DNA of 64,000 nucleotides, from the NCBI GenBank assembly GCA_010356995.1, contig ML996706.1, positions 259,509-323,508 on the forward strand, written 5' to 3'. The stretch is from Trichodelitschia bisporula (Eukaryota > Ascomycota > Dothideomycetes > Phaeotrichales > Phaeotrichaceae). The notes under the pieces are model-generated. The model searched no databases, was not told the DNA's origin, and saw nothing but the letters and a program-made list of their open reading frames with translations. Shown one piece after another: positions 33,774-46,164 of the stretch. Position numbers and translations under genes: made by a program. The first letter of the stretch is position 1. Each line of letters opens with the position of its first letter.

Positions 33774-36700
33774 ATGGTCGACCAGAGTCCCGCGGCGCCC
33801 CTAAGACGGCCCCGCGCGCCGACAATCACTGTTGATACATCGGCGGTTAGTGAGCAACATGGTAAGTGGTTCTCCTCTCCCATGTTGGAAGAGATATGGC
33901 GCATTACCAAGATGGGCGCATGTTTGCTCGCAGCACTTGCGCTGAAAGCCTGGGGCAAACTGAAGAAGCTCGTTCGAGGGCCGCGGACGCGTATTTTCAC
34001 GCGTCGGGCTACCAGTTCTCCAAGGCCCCAGCAACCGCACTCATCCTGCTCGCATTTTTCTGCCACTTCTGCTTCCAACTCGCCCCAACTCAATCGCTGA
34101 CATCTAGTCACTGCAGCTCCTGAGGTTTCCTCACCATCCACATTCAATTCGGGAGATCCGAATTCGTTGGTTGTTCCCATAAGACAGAGCCGTGCGCGAG
34201 GCGATTCCGTCGACTCACAATTGACCCATTCATCACATTCCAGTCGGACATTCGTCGAAAACCCATCCTCCCCGATACACGGAAGTTCCAACGTCAGTAC
34301 AACTTCCGGGATGGGTGAAGACGACGTCGACCTCTCCACCGAGGAGATTCCCGACAATCCATTCGCATTCACTCCGTCGCAGCTCCAGAAGCTGCTCGAT
34401 CCGAAGAATCTTGGTGTTTTCCAAGCTTTGGGCGGCCCCGTCGGCTTGCAAACTGGACTCCGAACCGATCTTGTCGCCGGATTGAGCATTGATGAGCAGA
34501 CGCTCGATGGAAAAATCAGCTTCGAGCAGGCGAAGTCCGCCGCAGATGACACAGAAACGCCACGCCCCGAGCCTGGAGTCGGACGCACAGATACCGCTCA
34601 AACACAACGGACCACACGGGATCGCAAGTCATACGTCGACCGGGAACGCATCTTTGGGGAGAACCGTCTCCCAGAACGCAAGTCCAAAAGCATCTGGGCG
34701 CTCGCCTGGATAGCTCTACAGGACAAGGTGCTGATTCTCTTGAGCATTGCGGCTGTCGTTTCGCTGGCCCTCGGCCTTTATCAAACCTTCGGCACCACGC
34801 ATGAGCAGGGAGCAAAGGTCGAATGGGTAGAGGGCGTGGCCATCATCGTGGCCATTACCATTGTGGTATTCGTTGGCGCTGTCAATGACTGGCAGAAAGA
34901 AAGACAGTTCGTTAAGCTCAATCGGAAAAAGGAGGATCGCATGGTTAAGGCTGTTCGTTCAGGGAAGAGCCAGAAGATTTCCATCTATGACGTCCAAGTC
35001 GGGGACGTGCTTCTTCTGGAACAGGGCGACATCATCCCGGTAGATGGCATCTTCATTGGTGGTCACAATGTGTCTTGTGACGAGTCTTCCGCTACAGGCG
35101 AATCCGATCTGATGAAGAAGACGGCCGCAAGCGACGTTTTCGAAGCCATCAAGAAAGGCCAATCGACTCGGAAAATGGACCCGTTCATTCTGTCCGGTGC
35201 GAAGGTTGCGGATGGGTTTGGCACGTTCGTTGTCACGGCTGTTGGCCAAACCTCCACCTATGGACGTACAATGATGGCGCTTCGGGATGATAATGAAGTC
35301 ACACCGCTGCAGTTCAAATTAAACGTCTTGGCCGGTACGTACCTCGACAAGCCATCGGGAAAAGCTAACAACTGCAGGTTACATCGCGAAGCTCGGTAGC
35401 GCTGCCGGTCTTCTTCTGTTCGGCGTCCTTCTCATCGAGTTCTTGGCCCGTCTGCCTCACAATCATGGCACGGCGCAGCAAAAAGCGCAGCAGTTCCTGC
35501 GCATTCTCATCACGGCCATCACTATCATCGTTGTAGCGGTCCCGGAAGGTCTCCCGCTCGCTGTCACTCTAGCCCTTGCGTTCGCGACAAAGCGGATGAC
35601 AAAGGATAACAATCTGGTTCGGCACCTTCAGTCTTGCGAAACCATGGGTAACGCGACTGTCATCTGCTCCGACAAGACGGGCACCCTCACGCAAAACGTG
35701 ATGACGGTGGTGGCGGGTACGATTGGAGCTGGCAATCTGTACTTTGGCGAGGCCGACAAGTTGCCCAAGCGCGCCGCAGGCAAGACATCGGAATCCGTCG
35801 AGGTTACGAGTCCCGTCGAGAGTGTAGACTCTCCAAATTCGGCTTCATCGCCTGCACATGGAGCTGGAATTGAGGTGTCCCTGGCCGGCCTCCCGGATCG
35901 CCTCAACGCTGAGCTCCGTGAGATTCTGAAGCAGTCCATTGCTGTCAACACTACCGCCTTTGAAGGGGTTGAGAACGGCAAGGCCGCCTTCATTGGAACC
36001 AAGACCGAAACCGCTCTCTTGGAATGGGCTCAGAAGTACCTTGGCCTCGGCGAGCTCAGCACAGAGCGCAGCAACGCTCCGTTGAAGCAACTCTTCCCGT
36101 TCGATTCTGGCAAGAAATGCATGGGCGCCGTGGTCTCGATCGGTGCCGGTAGGTACCGTATGTACATCAAGGGAGCGCCGGAAATCTTGCTCGACCACTG
36201 CTCAACCATTGTCGACGACCCAGTCGAGAAAATTTCGGTCAAGGCCCTTCAGGATAACCACAAAAAGGACCTCAAGGGGACCATTATGCAGTACGCTAAG
36301 CTTTCTCTGCGCACCATGGCCATCGCCTATCGCGACTTTGACGACTGGCCGCCAGCGGGTGCCGCGCAAGAGAATAGCGATGCCGACTTCAATCGCGTTT
36401 TCAACAGTCTGACCTGGCTTGGCGTGGTTGGCATCCAGGATCCTGTCCGTGAAGGCGTGGCCAAGGCCGTCGGCGACTGCCAGCGTGCCGGTGTAAACGT
36501 CAAAATGGTGACAGGAGACAACATTGAGACTGCGCGTGCCATTGCGAAGGAATGCGGCATTCTCACCGAGAACGGCCTTGTCATGCAAGGCCCGGATTTC
36601 CGTCGCCTAGGTCGGCCTGAGATGGAAGATGCGGTCAAGAAGCTCTGTGTGCTCGCGCGCTCCAGCCCCGAGGACAAACGGATCTTGGTCAAGACGCTGA

Positions 36701-37893
36701 TTAGCCTCGGCGAGGTTGTGGCGGTCACGGGTGACGGTACAAATGACGCACCCGCTCTCAAAGCTGCCGACGTTGGCTTCTCTATGGGAATCACTGGGAC
36801 GGAAGTCGCTAAGGAGGCCTCCGACATCATCCTTATGGATGATAACTTCGCATCCATCGTTAAGGCACTTGCTTGGGGGCGCACTGTCAACGACGCCGTT
36901 AAGAAGTTCCTCCAGTTCCAGATCACTGTCAACATCACGGCTGTCGTTCTTACGTTCGTTTCGGCGGTCTCCTCCGAGTCGGAGTCATCTGTCTTGAACG
37001 CCGTTCAGCTTCTGTGGGTGAATCTGATCATGGATACTTTCGCTGCGCTTGCTCTTGCAACCGATCCGCCCTCGGGAAGTCTTCTGGACCGCAAGCCGGA
37101 ACCGAAGCACTCTCCGCTGATCAATCTCACCATGTGGAAGATGATAGTCGGGCAGTCGATTTTCCAGCTTATTGTGACGTTTGTCCTCTATTTTGCTGGT
37201 CCGCACTTCCTGCACTACCCCGAGAGGCAGCAGAACACTCTAGTGTTCAACGTCTTCGTCTGGATGCAGATATTCAACGCAATCAATAGCCGTCGGATCG
37301 ACAACAGCTGGAACGTTTTCGAAGGCCTGCACCGCAATTTCCTCTTTATGGCAATCATGCTGATTATGATCGGCGGCCAAGTGCTCATCGTCTTTGTCGG
37401 TGGAGCCGCCTTCGTTGTTGAGAAACTCACTGGTGCGCAATGGGGCATCTCGTTGGTTATTGGAGTTCTCTCCTTACCCATTGGCGCCTTGATTCGCCTG
37501 ATTCCGGACAGTTGGATCCGGATGTGCATTGACAAGTTTGTCCCAGCGTTCATGAAAAAGCGCCGCCCCGAGGTCCATGATCCCGAGGGCCAGTACGACC
37601 TCGGCCGCGCGCTCCTCGAAATTAAGGACGATCTCGCTTACCTCCGTCGCATCCGCGGCGGCCGCATCAACCAAATCAAACAGGCAGTGCGTAACCCGCG
37701 CGAGTTCATTCAGCGCTCTCGGAGCGGATCCCGCATATCCAACTCGCCGATGCACTCCGCGCTCGGCATACCGGGGCTGCTTGCCGGCACGATTGGCGGC
37801 CTGTCACCCATTGAGCGGCCTGAGAGTTTCCGGGACCAGCAGCACCTGTCGCCGCCACCGTCGTCGGCAGGACGCGGCCCTGGCCATGCCTAA
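33774..37893 (+). CDS. pmc1: P-type Ca2+-ATPase (PMCA/Pmc1 type)
   Basis: P2B calcium pump. The yeast counterpart Pmc1 moves cytosolic Ca2+ into the vacuole. Exons 33774-33861, 34108-35334 and 35378-37893 give 1276 aa; introns are 246 and 43 nt. Motifs in order: cytosolic N-terminus with Ser-rich stretches, TGES-type loop (CDESSATGESDLM), PEGLPLAVTLALAFATKRM, phosphorylation site CSDKTGTLTQN (Asp about residue 535), nucleotide-binding KGAPEILL, hinge TGDGTNDAPAL, then the C-terminal helices including LLWVNLIMDTFAALALATD. The C-terminal tail is Arg/Ser-rich. The first exon (29 codons plus one base) is joined by GTAAGT and a TAG at 34107; the resulting frame VTAAPEVSS is open. The 246-nt first intron is much longer than others here. 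The main identity is certain; the vacuolar location is by homology. Confidence 0.93.
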
Positions 37894-38675
37894 TCATTGC
37901 ATACGTGGCGTTTGGTGTCCGGCATTCTATCCTTGGGGTGGCATGCGCAGCCATTTTCTTTTTACCAACATTTCGATACCCATTCCTCCGGTCCCGAGCA
38001 ATAGACAGCATTTCAGCGACCCGGGCCTCTGGCACTGAAGCCGTTTGTACCCACACCTTTCTTCACTGTATATTTTTTACCACTTTCGCTCACCTGGCTT
38101 CAGTGTCTAGCCGGCGGTCGCGCTCTTTCCTTGGTCATGGTTCATTACGGGGGCGGTGGATGGGGCGCATACGGTAGCAGTATGCTGCAAGAAGGGAGAA
38201 TCACTCACGCGGAGGGCTGGGATGTGCATACGTAAGGGAGAGTTCCGGCTAATCATAGAACCTAAGTGCTCCATAGACAAGTGCGTGGTGCGTGTTCGGG
38301 GGCGATGTCAGTAACTGCATGGCTCGTTCTTGGCCGTAAACGAGAAACGCGTAGTGGCCTATGAGGCGAAAAACTCTCCCTTCACTTTCTGTGTGTCTAA
38401 GACTTTGCTTTCTTGACGTGCTTGCTGCGCAGGTGCTCGTTCGGTATTGGCAAAAGGCGTGAGGTGCTGGTGTGGGTTGTCATGGGGGGGAGATAGAGGT
38501 CATTCAAGCATATTACAAACGCTACCTTTCGATGCCCTATTTGACGTGAAGCGAATTTGCCACAAAACGCCAGCCATGGCGGACCACAAGCGTGCTTTTC
38601 AACATCGCATACAGCGCTATGTAGGCCCCATCGCTGCCATTCCACCCCACAGCGATCATATACCCCCCTCCGATC
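37894..38675. other. Intergenic, 782 bp
   Basis: Convergent 3' region between the Ca2+-ATPase and the sphingoid-phosphate phosphatase genes. No gene is supported. Confidence 0.5.
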
Positions 38676-40313
38676 CTACAGATGCAAACTCCCTAACCCC
38701 AGCCCACTCAACTCAAATACAACCGGGCTAACCTCAACCGCAAGCCATCCAATCCCAGCATAAACAATCAGCTTCGTCACAACCTCGACATCATACCTAA
38801 CGCGCGGCTTCTCGACACCGCGGAATATCTCACGCCGCTCCGCCCGCTCCCTCTCCTCCTCGTTCTCGCCCAGCCCCTCAGTCGGGCCCCTCGGACTCTC
38901 CGGCTCAGCAGACAAGCTCTTGCGCCGCTGTTCCTGGCGGTACGCTAGCGCCTCATACGCATCCGCCACGCTCTGCGGGCCAACACTAACGGCGCGACCA
39001 CGCCGTCTGCGCACATCACCGACTAGCTGTGCCACCTCCGCAGCGGATGGGAGGACGTTATCATCGTGGCGCAGCTTGGGCACGCTATCGTACTGCGAGG
39101 CCTTGAGGAAGAACCGGCGGGGCAGATCGGCGCCGCCGAGCTCGATCACGCGGAACAGGGGCGGGAGGGTGCGGAGGAGGAGTGACTTGGCTGTGGCGCG
39201 CCAGGCGAAGATGAGGAGCACGCCCAGGGCGACGCGGGCGAGAGTCGTGGGCCAGCCGAGAGAGGCGAAGCTGTAGGGCGTGGTGCCCGGGTAGGGGTGC
39301 GGGAGGGAGTATGGGCCGTTGGCGTAGTGGCGGAAGGCGAGGGAGACGCCGATTAGGACACCGGCGAAGCACACGCTGTCGTCGAAACAGGGGCAGTCGT
39401 CGGCGGGTTCGGGATGCGTGCGCACGACGGCCAGGATTACGGTGAGGAGTAGGAGGATGTTAAGAATTGGGCCGTCGTGGATCCAAGTGTCGAAGGCGTC
39501 GCCGGCAAGGATTTGTACGACGGCGATGAGAGCGCCTAGCGCGGAGCCAACTACGACGTCGAGGAAGCCGTGCATGCCGCAATATAGGCGCCCAAAGACA
39601 ATAGACGTCCCGTAGGTCCAGCACAAGGCTTGGAGGCCAGTGCTCACTCCCCACGACAGCTCGTTCGTGGTTCGGAGCTCATACAAGGCGTAGACAACTA
39701 CCGAAATGGCATTTGTGGAGTGTGTCGACGGGAATCCGTACTCCAAGGCTGCGGAGCCTGACATTGTTATGCGCTGTAGAGGCGGGGACAGGGGCCTAGG
39801 AAGGCAGAGAAGATCCTTGATAATGCCGCTGATGATGACGCCCAGGGCGAGGAGATGCACCATTCTGTAGGTTCAGGGTCAGCCTCGCGCCCAAGTACCA
39901 CTGTGTAGAGGGGGGACATACGCCCGGCCCAGCCTGGTATAGCCACACCAGAACAGCACTGGCAGCATAACCATGAAGAACGTGTGTGTGCCCAAGTTCG
40001 CCGTGAACGCGAAGTAGGAATCGAGCGTCGGCGTGCGGAATCGGGCCTGCAAGCGGGCGAGATAAGGCGTCTCGTAGCGAACGACGGGGATCAGCGCCTG
40101 GCGGAAGGCATATCTCCAGCGGGATAACCTCGCGACATCTGCGCACAGGGTTAGAATGCCTTTGCCGGTCTATGGAACAGACAACGTACAATGGTCGACA
40201 GGCCGCATGCCCGCATCGAGGATCTTCTTCTCCGCCGCATTCTCGAGGTCAATGGGCGTCTGGAGGGCAGGAGTCGATCCCGCCGGCGGCGCGGCGGGAG
40301 CATCATGCATCAT
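38676..40313 (-). CDS. lcb3: Sphingoid-base-1-phosphate phosphatase (PAP2 family)
   Basis: ER membrane PAP2-family phosphatase of the Lcb3/Ysr3 type, which dephosphorylates long-chain-base phosphates in sphingolipid turnover. Exons 40313-40190, 40138-39922 and 39864-38676 give 509 aa; introns are 51 and 57 nt. All three phosphatase motifs are seen: KDLLCLPRP, YGFPSTHSTNA and FGRLYCGMHGFLDVVVG with the catalytic His. Membrane segments precede and follow (HTFFMVMLPVLFWCG, LLALGVIISGII, ILLLLTVILAVV and others). A charged, probably cytosolic segment near the C-terminus is rich in Arg and Glu, then a last helix. The start is the first of two adjacent ATGs. The gene is divergent from Rho4. Confidence 0.92.
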
Positions 40314-41306
40314 ATGAGCATCTGCGAGGGGCGATTTTGGTTCCCGGTAGGAGAAGATGAGACGTTAGAGTTCGTGAGGGGATCAGTGACTTTGGCTAGG
40401 CACTCTAGGGAAGCAGTGAGCAGGAGCCAGTGGCCGGTTTAGCGCCGAGATCGAAGACGATCACGTGTAAAACGGGCGCATTTTGGCGCAACTCAAGACC
40501 CACAAGGCTGTTAAGCTTCTTTTCTTCTGATTTTGAGACATATTTGTTGCTTATACGTGGATGTTTGAAGATATGAGCGAGACGCTTTAAGAATGAGACG
40601 AACTGTCAACCGGAATGATGTTGCCACGTGAGAAGCCGGCGTCATGCATCACAGGCATGTACCGTAAGCGGGCAACCTCAAGCAGAGATTATTGAATTGA
40701 ATATGCTCTGGTGGTCTCCGGAATGAAGCCAACTCCCACACCTACCAGGTGCAAACGGAGTACGCGATGGCATTGAAAAGTTGGAAATACAGAGTTCGTC
40801 AATGGCTCATAAATTGATGCGATGGGCCAAGGTGCAGGGCGCCAGGCTACATACGCGGGGCGCCGTAGTGGGGCCGTAGATAGGGAATGGGTATCGCCCA
40901 GCATATATAACTGGGACTGAGTAGTGAGAATGGAGGGGAGATGGCGGTACAAACATGCAGTGAAAGAGTGCGGAATATGTCTGATCTCCCTCATGGAGCA
41001 TGGAGGATCGGGATGGCGGAGAATTGTTCCTGCACCCCGGTCGCGCCCTGAAACGTCATTGCCCGCGTGCGTCGCCCTAGCAACGGCCCAGCTTCTAAAC
41101 ACGCCCAGATAGCCCTGCATCACCAATCGCCCGCCTGACTCCCGCAACCACGAACCTCAACCCCCCCAACTTCTCCTTTCCGCTGTACATAACGAGCCCT
41201 TCGTTTAAGAACTGCTCACTGCGCACATCTTCAAGTGCTAGCGTACTGCTTGCTTTCGTCTCCATCACCCACTGTCTCCACCCCACGAGCTAGACAAACA
41301 GCTATC
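40314..41306. other. Divergent promoter region, 993 bp
   Basis: Upstream of both the lcb3-like gene (minus) and rho4 (plus). The 100 bp before the rho4 ATG are pyrimidine-rich. No gene is seen. Confidence 0.5.
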
Positions 41307-42277
41307 ATGTCTACCATCAAGCCCGTCGCAGCGGCGCAGACGTCCAACTACGACTATCTCCGTCGTAAGAACTCAGAGCGCGCTCCCGTCTCCCGCGAGT
41401 CTTCACTCCGCAAGCCCATTCGCGATCCAAGCGAGCGTGTGAGCAATGGCACCGTCAGCTCCGCCATGACCACGTCTACTGGCTACGAGTCCGCCATGAC
41501 GAACATCACCGAGCCTCCAGCATTCTCCAAGAAAATCGTTGTTGTGGGCGATGGTGGCTGTGGAAAGACCTGCCTCCTTATCAGCTATGCTGAGGGTCAC
41601 TTCCCTGAGGTACTTTTCCCGCTCTCTATCCGCTGCGTGTTCTGACATGCGTAGAAATACGTCCCCACCGTCTTCGAGAACTACATCACCATGACTACTC
41701 ACCCACCCACGGGGAAGAGCGTTGAGCTCGCTCTCTGGGATACTGCTGGCCAGGAGGAGTACGATCGTCTCCGTCCGCTGTCGTATCCTGAGACGGACCT
41801 CATCTTCGTGTGCTTCGCAATTGACTGCCCGAACTCGCTCGAGAATGTTATGGACAAGGTATTTGCACCCCTTATCCTTCCTCAATATGAATCTAACTTC
41901 GCAAGTGGTACCCCGAAGTTCTCCACTTTTGTCCCACAACCCCCATAATCCTCTGCGGTCTGAAGTCCGACCTACGTAACAAGAAGTCGTGCATCGATCT
42001 TCTCCGCGCCCAGGGTCTCCAGCCTATCTCCACAGAGCAAGGTCGTAATGTTGCTCGGAAGATGGGCGCCCATTACATGGAGTGTTCCTCCAAGGAACGC
42101 ATCGGCATCGAGGAGATCTTCGATACCGCCATTACCATGGCCGTAGGTGATGAGGGCCAGGAGCGGGAGGTTCCTAGCACGAGCGGGTCGGGCAGCGCCG
42201 GTGCTGGTGGTCGGAGTAGCGGGCTGGGCGTCTCGGGGAAGCGCAAGAAGAAGCGGGGTGGGTGCAGGATTCTCTAA
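41307..42277 (+). CDS. rho4: Rho-family GTPase Rho4
   Basis: Small GTPase of the Rho4 group, which in fungi acts in septation and cell-wall organisation. Exons 41307-41609, 41655-41858 and 41906-42277 give 292 aa. A 70-residue Ser/Thr-rich N-terminal extension precedes the GTPase core, as in Rho4 and unlike Rho1 or Cdc42. P-loop GDGGCGKT is at residues 81-88; effector loop [11 protein letters not shown]; switch [34 protein letters not shown]. The end is polybasic (GKRKKKRGG) followed by the CaaX box CRIL, which predicts geranylgeranylation. Two introns (45 and 47 nt) fall at phase 0. Rho3 is excluded by the effector-region sequence and the extension. Confidence 0.9.
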
Positions 42278-42706
42278 AGGGGACGGGGGAATGGACTACG
42301 ACTGCATGACCGACACGCGATGCGCTGCTGCTGTTTGACTTTTTCTTTGTGGGTCGGGATTGAATGCATCTCTAGCGGCGTTATGGTGTGGCTCATCTAG
42401 CGGCGTCTGTTTTTCTGCGGACGTGATGTCAAGGCTTTACAGTCAGCACGTGGTCGGAGGCTCATGGCAGACGGGAGCGGTGCTCGACATAGACGGTAAC
42501 ACGAGGTTGCTCAGTTGTAACAGAAAGCGATGTGACCATAATTCGTCAGGTTTTCGTCTCAAATCATGGAGCTACTCCATTGCCTTGCTGTGTGAATCGT
42601 GACCTGCCTCCCCATGCCCAATGTGCTGAGCCATTGCAGCATTCGAGCTCATTTGAGAGTGTGTTGGTACGACATATATCACCCATACCAGCATCTCAAT
42701 GCTACT
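42278..42706. other. Intergenic, 429 bp
   Basis: Convergent 3' region between rho4 and dad1. Nothing else is seen. Confidence 0.5.
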
Positions 42707-43039
42707 TCATCCCCTCAAAATTTCTGTCGTCTCGCCCTCTTCTGTGCCCTCTCCCGCCGGCTGCTCTTCCTGCGTACCCATGACGGACTCGAACTGACTC
42801 CACAAGGCCTCGACGCTGCTGAACTCGTTCCCGACGGCGATGACAGCTTCCACGCTGCGGTTCAGGCGGTTGAGGTTCGTAAGGACGGAGTCCATAGACT
42901 ACGCGTTGTTAGAACCGCCAGCTTGGGATCACGGGGCGGGGCATTGTACGGCGGCTATCCCGCTCACGAGCAAGGCGCGCTGCTGGTGGAAGAAAGTTTG
43001 TTGTGAGAGGTCGGCGGGGTTGGGGCGTGTTGTGGACAT
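42707..43039 (-). CDS. dad1: DASH complex subunit Dad1
   Basis: Small subunit of the fungal DASH/Dam1 ring, which couples kinetochores to microtubule plus ends. Exons 43039-42950 and 42898-42707 give 93 aa; the intron is 51 nt with branch TTCTAAC. The first exon contains FFHQQRALL; the second has [20 protein letters not shown] then [20 protein letters not shown], the Dad1 core. The tail is acidic and Gly/Thr-rich. The start is the only ATG that keeps the first exon in frame. Length fits the family (about 90-100 aa). Confidence 0.9.
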
Positions 43040-44020
43040 TCTCAGAGACGTGAGATCGATGTATTAGGTTTGTGGCGTAGAGAGGCGGTAAATTGCGTCG
43101 CGGAAATGATGGCGTATGGGATTTCTGAGCCCCGATCGCGGATCGTGCATCGTGGTGTTGATGTTAGGCGCGTGGCGGGGTGTCAGCTGCTTTTCTTGGC
43201 ATTGTGGGGTACCGTATCGTCGAGATTTCGGACAGCCTTAAGCTCAACGACATCCACTCTCGCTATGCGCTCGTGCTTTCTGGTCGGCCTCTGCATGAAG
43301 TCAATACTCCTGTCAGATCCCGTATGGGGATCTCTTGCTGGCCAATGCACATTCAATGTCTCGTGGTTCTGTCCATCCATCGGCAAGCCGTTGCACCCTT
43401 CTCAACCAGCTTCCGTACCTCGCATTTCAAGAATGCCATGTCCTCACTTACTGCACGGGCAGCATGGGCTGGGCTTTGTAGCTGGTCATTTGTATCCAAT
43501 CATTTTCATCTTCAAACGGATATATTCCGCTTAGCAAACAAATTATGGTCCCTCGCTGTTCCGGTCTTCGCAATTCGGGTCTTCAGAGACTTCGATCCGG
43601 ATTCATATCCGGCCACCTACTACGTATCCTAACAGAGCCATGGCATATCTTGGCCATTCAAAGACTCTTGAGTCGGGCAATACTGTTTCAAACTCTACGG
43701 AGTAGACAGTGCTTTACTCACAAGCTTGTCCCGAGCTAGCACATCCTCAGGTTAGAGCTCGCCCTCCTAAACCCACTTCTTTTCGCCTTCGGTGTTATGC
43801 TTGCTGCTACCTCAGCCCCGTGAACAGAACGGTCGTCCAATCCTTCAAGTGCGGATGTGTATGTTCACCCGCGCCTGGGATTCTGATGTACACTTGGCGG
43901 ATATGGATAGCCGACGGACAAGCAACTCCACGAGGCTGAAATGCGGGGTGGAACCAACGCATATAAGTCCTCTGTAGATGCTCTAAATCAGGACCAACAG
44001 CCTAACATCTCCAACTCACA
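43040..44020. other. Divergent promoter region, 981 bp
   Basis: Between dad1 (minus) and the SDR gene (plus). It contains the TATA-like motif noted separately. No gene is supported. Confidence 0.5.
43961..43967 (+). promoter_or_regulatory. TATA-like element upstream of the SDR gene
   Basis: ATATAAG lies about 55 bp before the start codon of the short-chain dehydrogenase gene, followed by an A/C-rich leader. Position and sequence fit a TATA box for a short-leader transcript. Confidence 0.4.
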
Positions 44021-44849
44021 ATGTCCGACCTTACTGGAAAAGTTATCGCCATTACCGGTGCCGCCTCCGGCATCGGCCTCGCAACCGCCTTCCTTCTCGC
44101 CTCGCGCGGAGCTTCCCTCTCGCTTGCCGATATCCAAGGCCCCGCTTTGGACTCCACCGCCGCCGATATCAAGGCTAAACACGATGTTCCGATCCATACG
44201 TCCGTCGTCGATGTCCGCAACGTCGCCCAAGTCGATGGCTGGATCGAATCGACGGTTAAAGTCCTCGGCCGCCTTGACGGCGCCGTCAACCTCGCCGGTG
44301 TGATCGGCAAGTCCATTGGCCATGCGGGCGTGAAAGATTTCGACGAGGAGGAGTGGCAATTTATCATCGATGTCAACTTGACCGGCCTCATGCATTGCAT
44401 GCGTGCGCAGCTTAAGGTCATTGCCGAGGGCGGGAGCGTCGTCAATGCTTCTTCCGTTGGCGGCATCATGGGCCGGGCGTTCAACTCGGCGTATGTGGCA
44501 AGCAAGTGGGCTGTTATTGGACTGTCTGCGTCGGCCGCTAAGGAAGTTGGTGAACGGGGAGTGCGAGTGAACGCTGTCTGCCCGTAGGTCTAGCGTCTGT
44601 CTTCTCGTTGCCCTTTGCTTATTGTCCAGTGGCTTCATTCAGACTCCTATGCAGGCCAAGTCGAACGAGATTCAGTTCCAGAAGGGCGAAGAGTGGAAGC
44701 AGATGAAGGGCACAGAAATGTACGGTGTACCTCTGAGGAGACCAGGGCAGCCGGATGAGGTTGCGCGACTTATTGCGTTTTTGCTGGGAGATGATTCCAA
44801 GTTTATCACGGGGGTTGCGTACCGTGTTGACGGAGGTTTGGTGTGCTAG
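44021..44849 (+). CDS. Short-chain dehydrogenase/reductase (classical SDR)
   Basis: NAD(P)-dependent oxidoreductase with the Rossmann fold of classical SDRs. Exons 44021-44583 and 44630-44849 give 260 aa; the 46-nt intron splits a Pro codon in the CPGFIQTP stretch. Cofactor motif TGAASGIG is at residues 12-19, NLAG at 90-93 (instead of the usual NNAG), the catalytic Ser within NASSVGG, and YVASK with Tyr158 and Lys162. The end GVAYRVDGGL is typical. An acidic Asp after the second strand (LADIQ) suggests NAD preference. The substrate is not deducible. Confidence 0.92.
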
Positions 44850-46164
44850 ACAAGGTAGGATCTGTCGGGGTGCGGGTTCAGTAGGTATCTTTGCTAATAT
44901 TGCATCGCAGGGACCTTGGCGATGCGGTTTCAATCCACGATGGTGCGCTTTGCCTCTTTATTCCAAATGTATGGCGTAGTGTGGACTGGCAAAATGGAAC
45001 CCATGACCTAGATCAACATGTCAAAAAGCAAAAGCATGAATCGCCTTCACTGGCGCCTTGTTCCTGACTTAGCTCAGACAGAGCAAGCCGTTACCGTTGC
45101 GTTGCTCCGAAGTGCCGACACTAGTAATGCTTGATGCCTTAACCTCACCAAGAACACAAGACAACCAACCATGACAGTTGATGAAAACGACCCACCGAAA
45201 CCCGAAGGTTTTTACTTACCCGCAGCGATTTGAACTCGCAACCGTTTAGTCCACTCGCCGAGACTGACGTTAACGACGAGCAACCGAACAGCTGGGCCGT
45301 TTACCCACAGGTAATTATGCGAATAAATGCTGCTTGTTGAACATAATGCAGTGCTCCTGAAGGCCATCCCATTCTTCTTCTGAGGCTGATACCTTGCATA
45401 CTATCACCACCTGGTGATGTGCTGAACTTCTTCGCTTAGGCAACACAACAGCAACTCTGCAGACTGCCAGCAAGCCTTCTAGGGCTCTCCAGCCCATACT
45501 ATATGCTGTTCTCCCCCTCTGTCCGCAGGAGGCCTTTGGGCGACTTTTGTAGCTCATAACACCTTGTACACACTTCAACCGTAGATAATCAGCTACTGCT
45601 AATCCCTGGTTTGCTACTATATTTCTCCGCTTTTCTCGCAGTGCATGGTGGCCCAAAGCTTGTTCAGATGCGTAGCCAACTGAACTTCACCTTCCACTTT
45701 CGGCCAAGCTGACATCACGTGCTTCAACGAGCAATCTTCGTCAACCGCAGCCGACCCGGAAAATTGATTTTCCGCTCCCGTGGCCCGTGCCACCGTGCTC
45801 CCAGGTATAAAACTCGAACCTCCCCCCTTCCAAACCTCTTCTTCTTTTCTTCAGCTCTCTTTGCCTTTGGCTTAGATCAAGTGTAGTATCTGTTCTTTTC
45901 AGTTTAATCTCTGAAACGACTCTACGGAGTCACTTCAAGATTAATCTTATTTTTGTCACCCGCTGGCCGGCCTCTGTGCTTGCGCATGTCGACCGGCACT
46001 GTGTCGCTCCTATTGCACTATCTGGAGCTGACGCGAACAACCTTTTTCATCATGGTCTTCGGCTTGTCCGGGGCTTTGGAGAAGAAGATCTTTTGCCTTC
46101 GTTAAACTGCTACCGTTTGAGAAAGCAAACGTCATGGCTTCATCACAGCCTAATAGGCGCTAGG
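44850..46164. other. Intergenic, 1.3 kb
   Basis: Convergent region between the SDR gene and the cystathionine gamma-synthase gene. It contains a degenerate tRNA-like fold at 45218-45312; otherwise no gene is supported. Confidence 0.5.
45218..45312 (-). other. Degenerate tRNA-like sequence
   Basis: On the minus strand ACCTGTG and TGCGGGT can pair over 7 bp (three wobbles), CTCGTC and GGCGAG form an anticodon-like stem, TGGGTAAACGG resembles an A box and GTTCAAATC matches a B box. The T-stem pairs poorly and no proper 7-nt anticodon loop appears. I read it as a decayed tRNA or tRNA-derived element, not a working gene. Confidence 0.25.
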
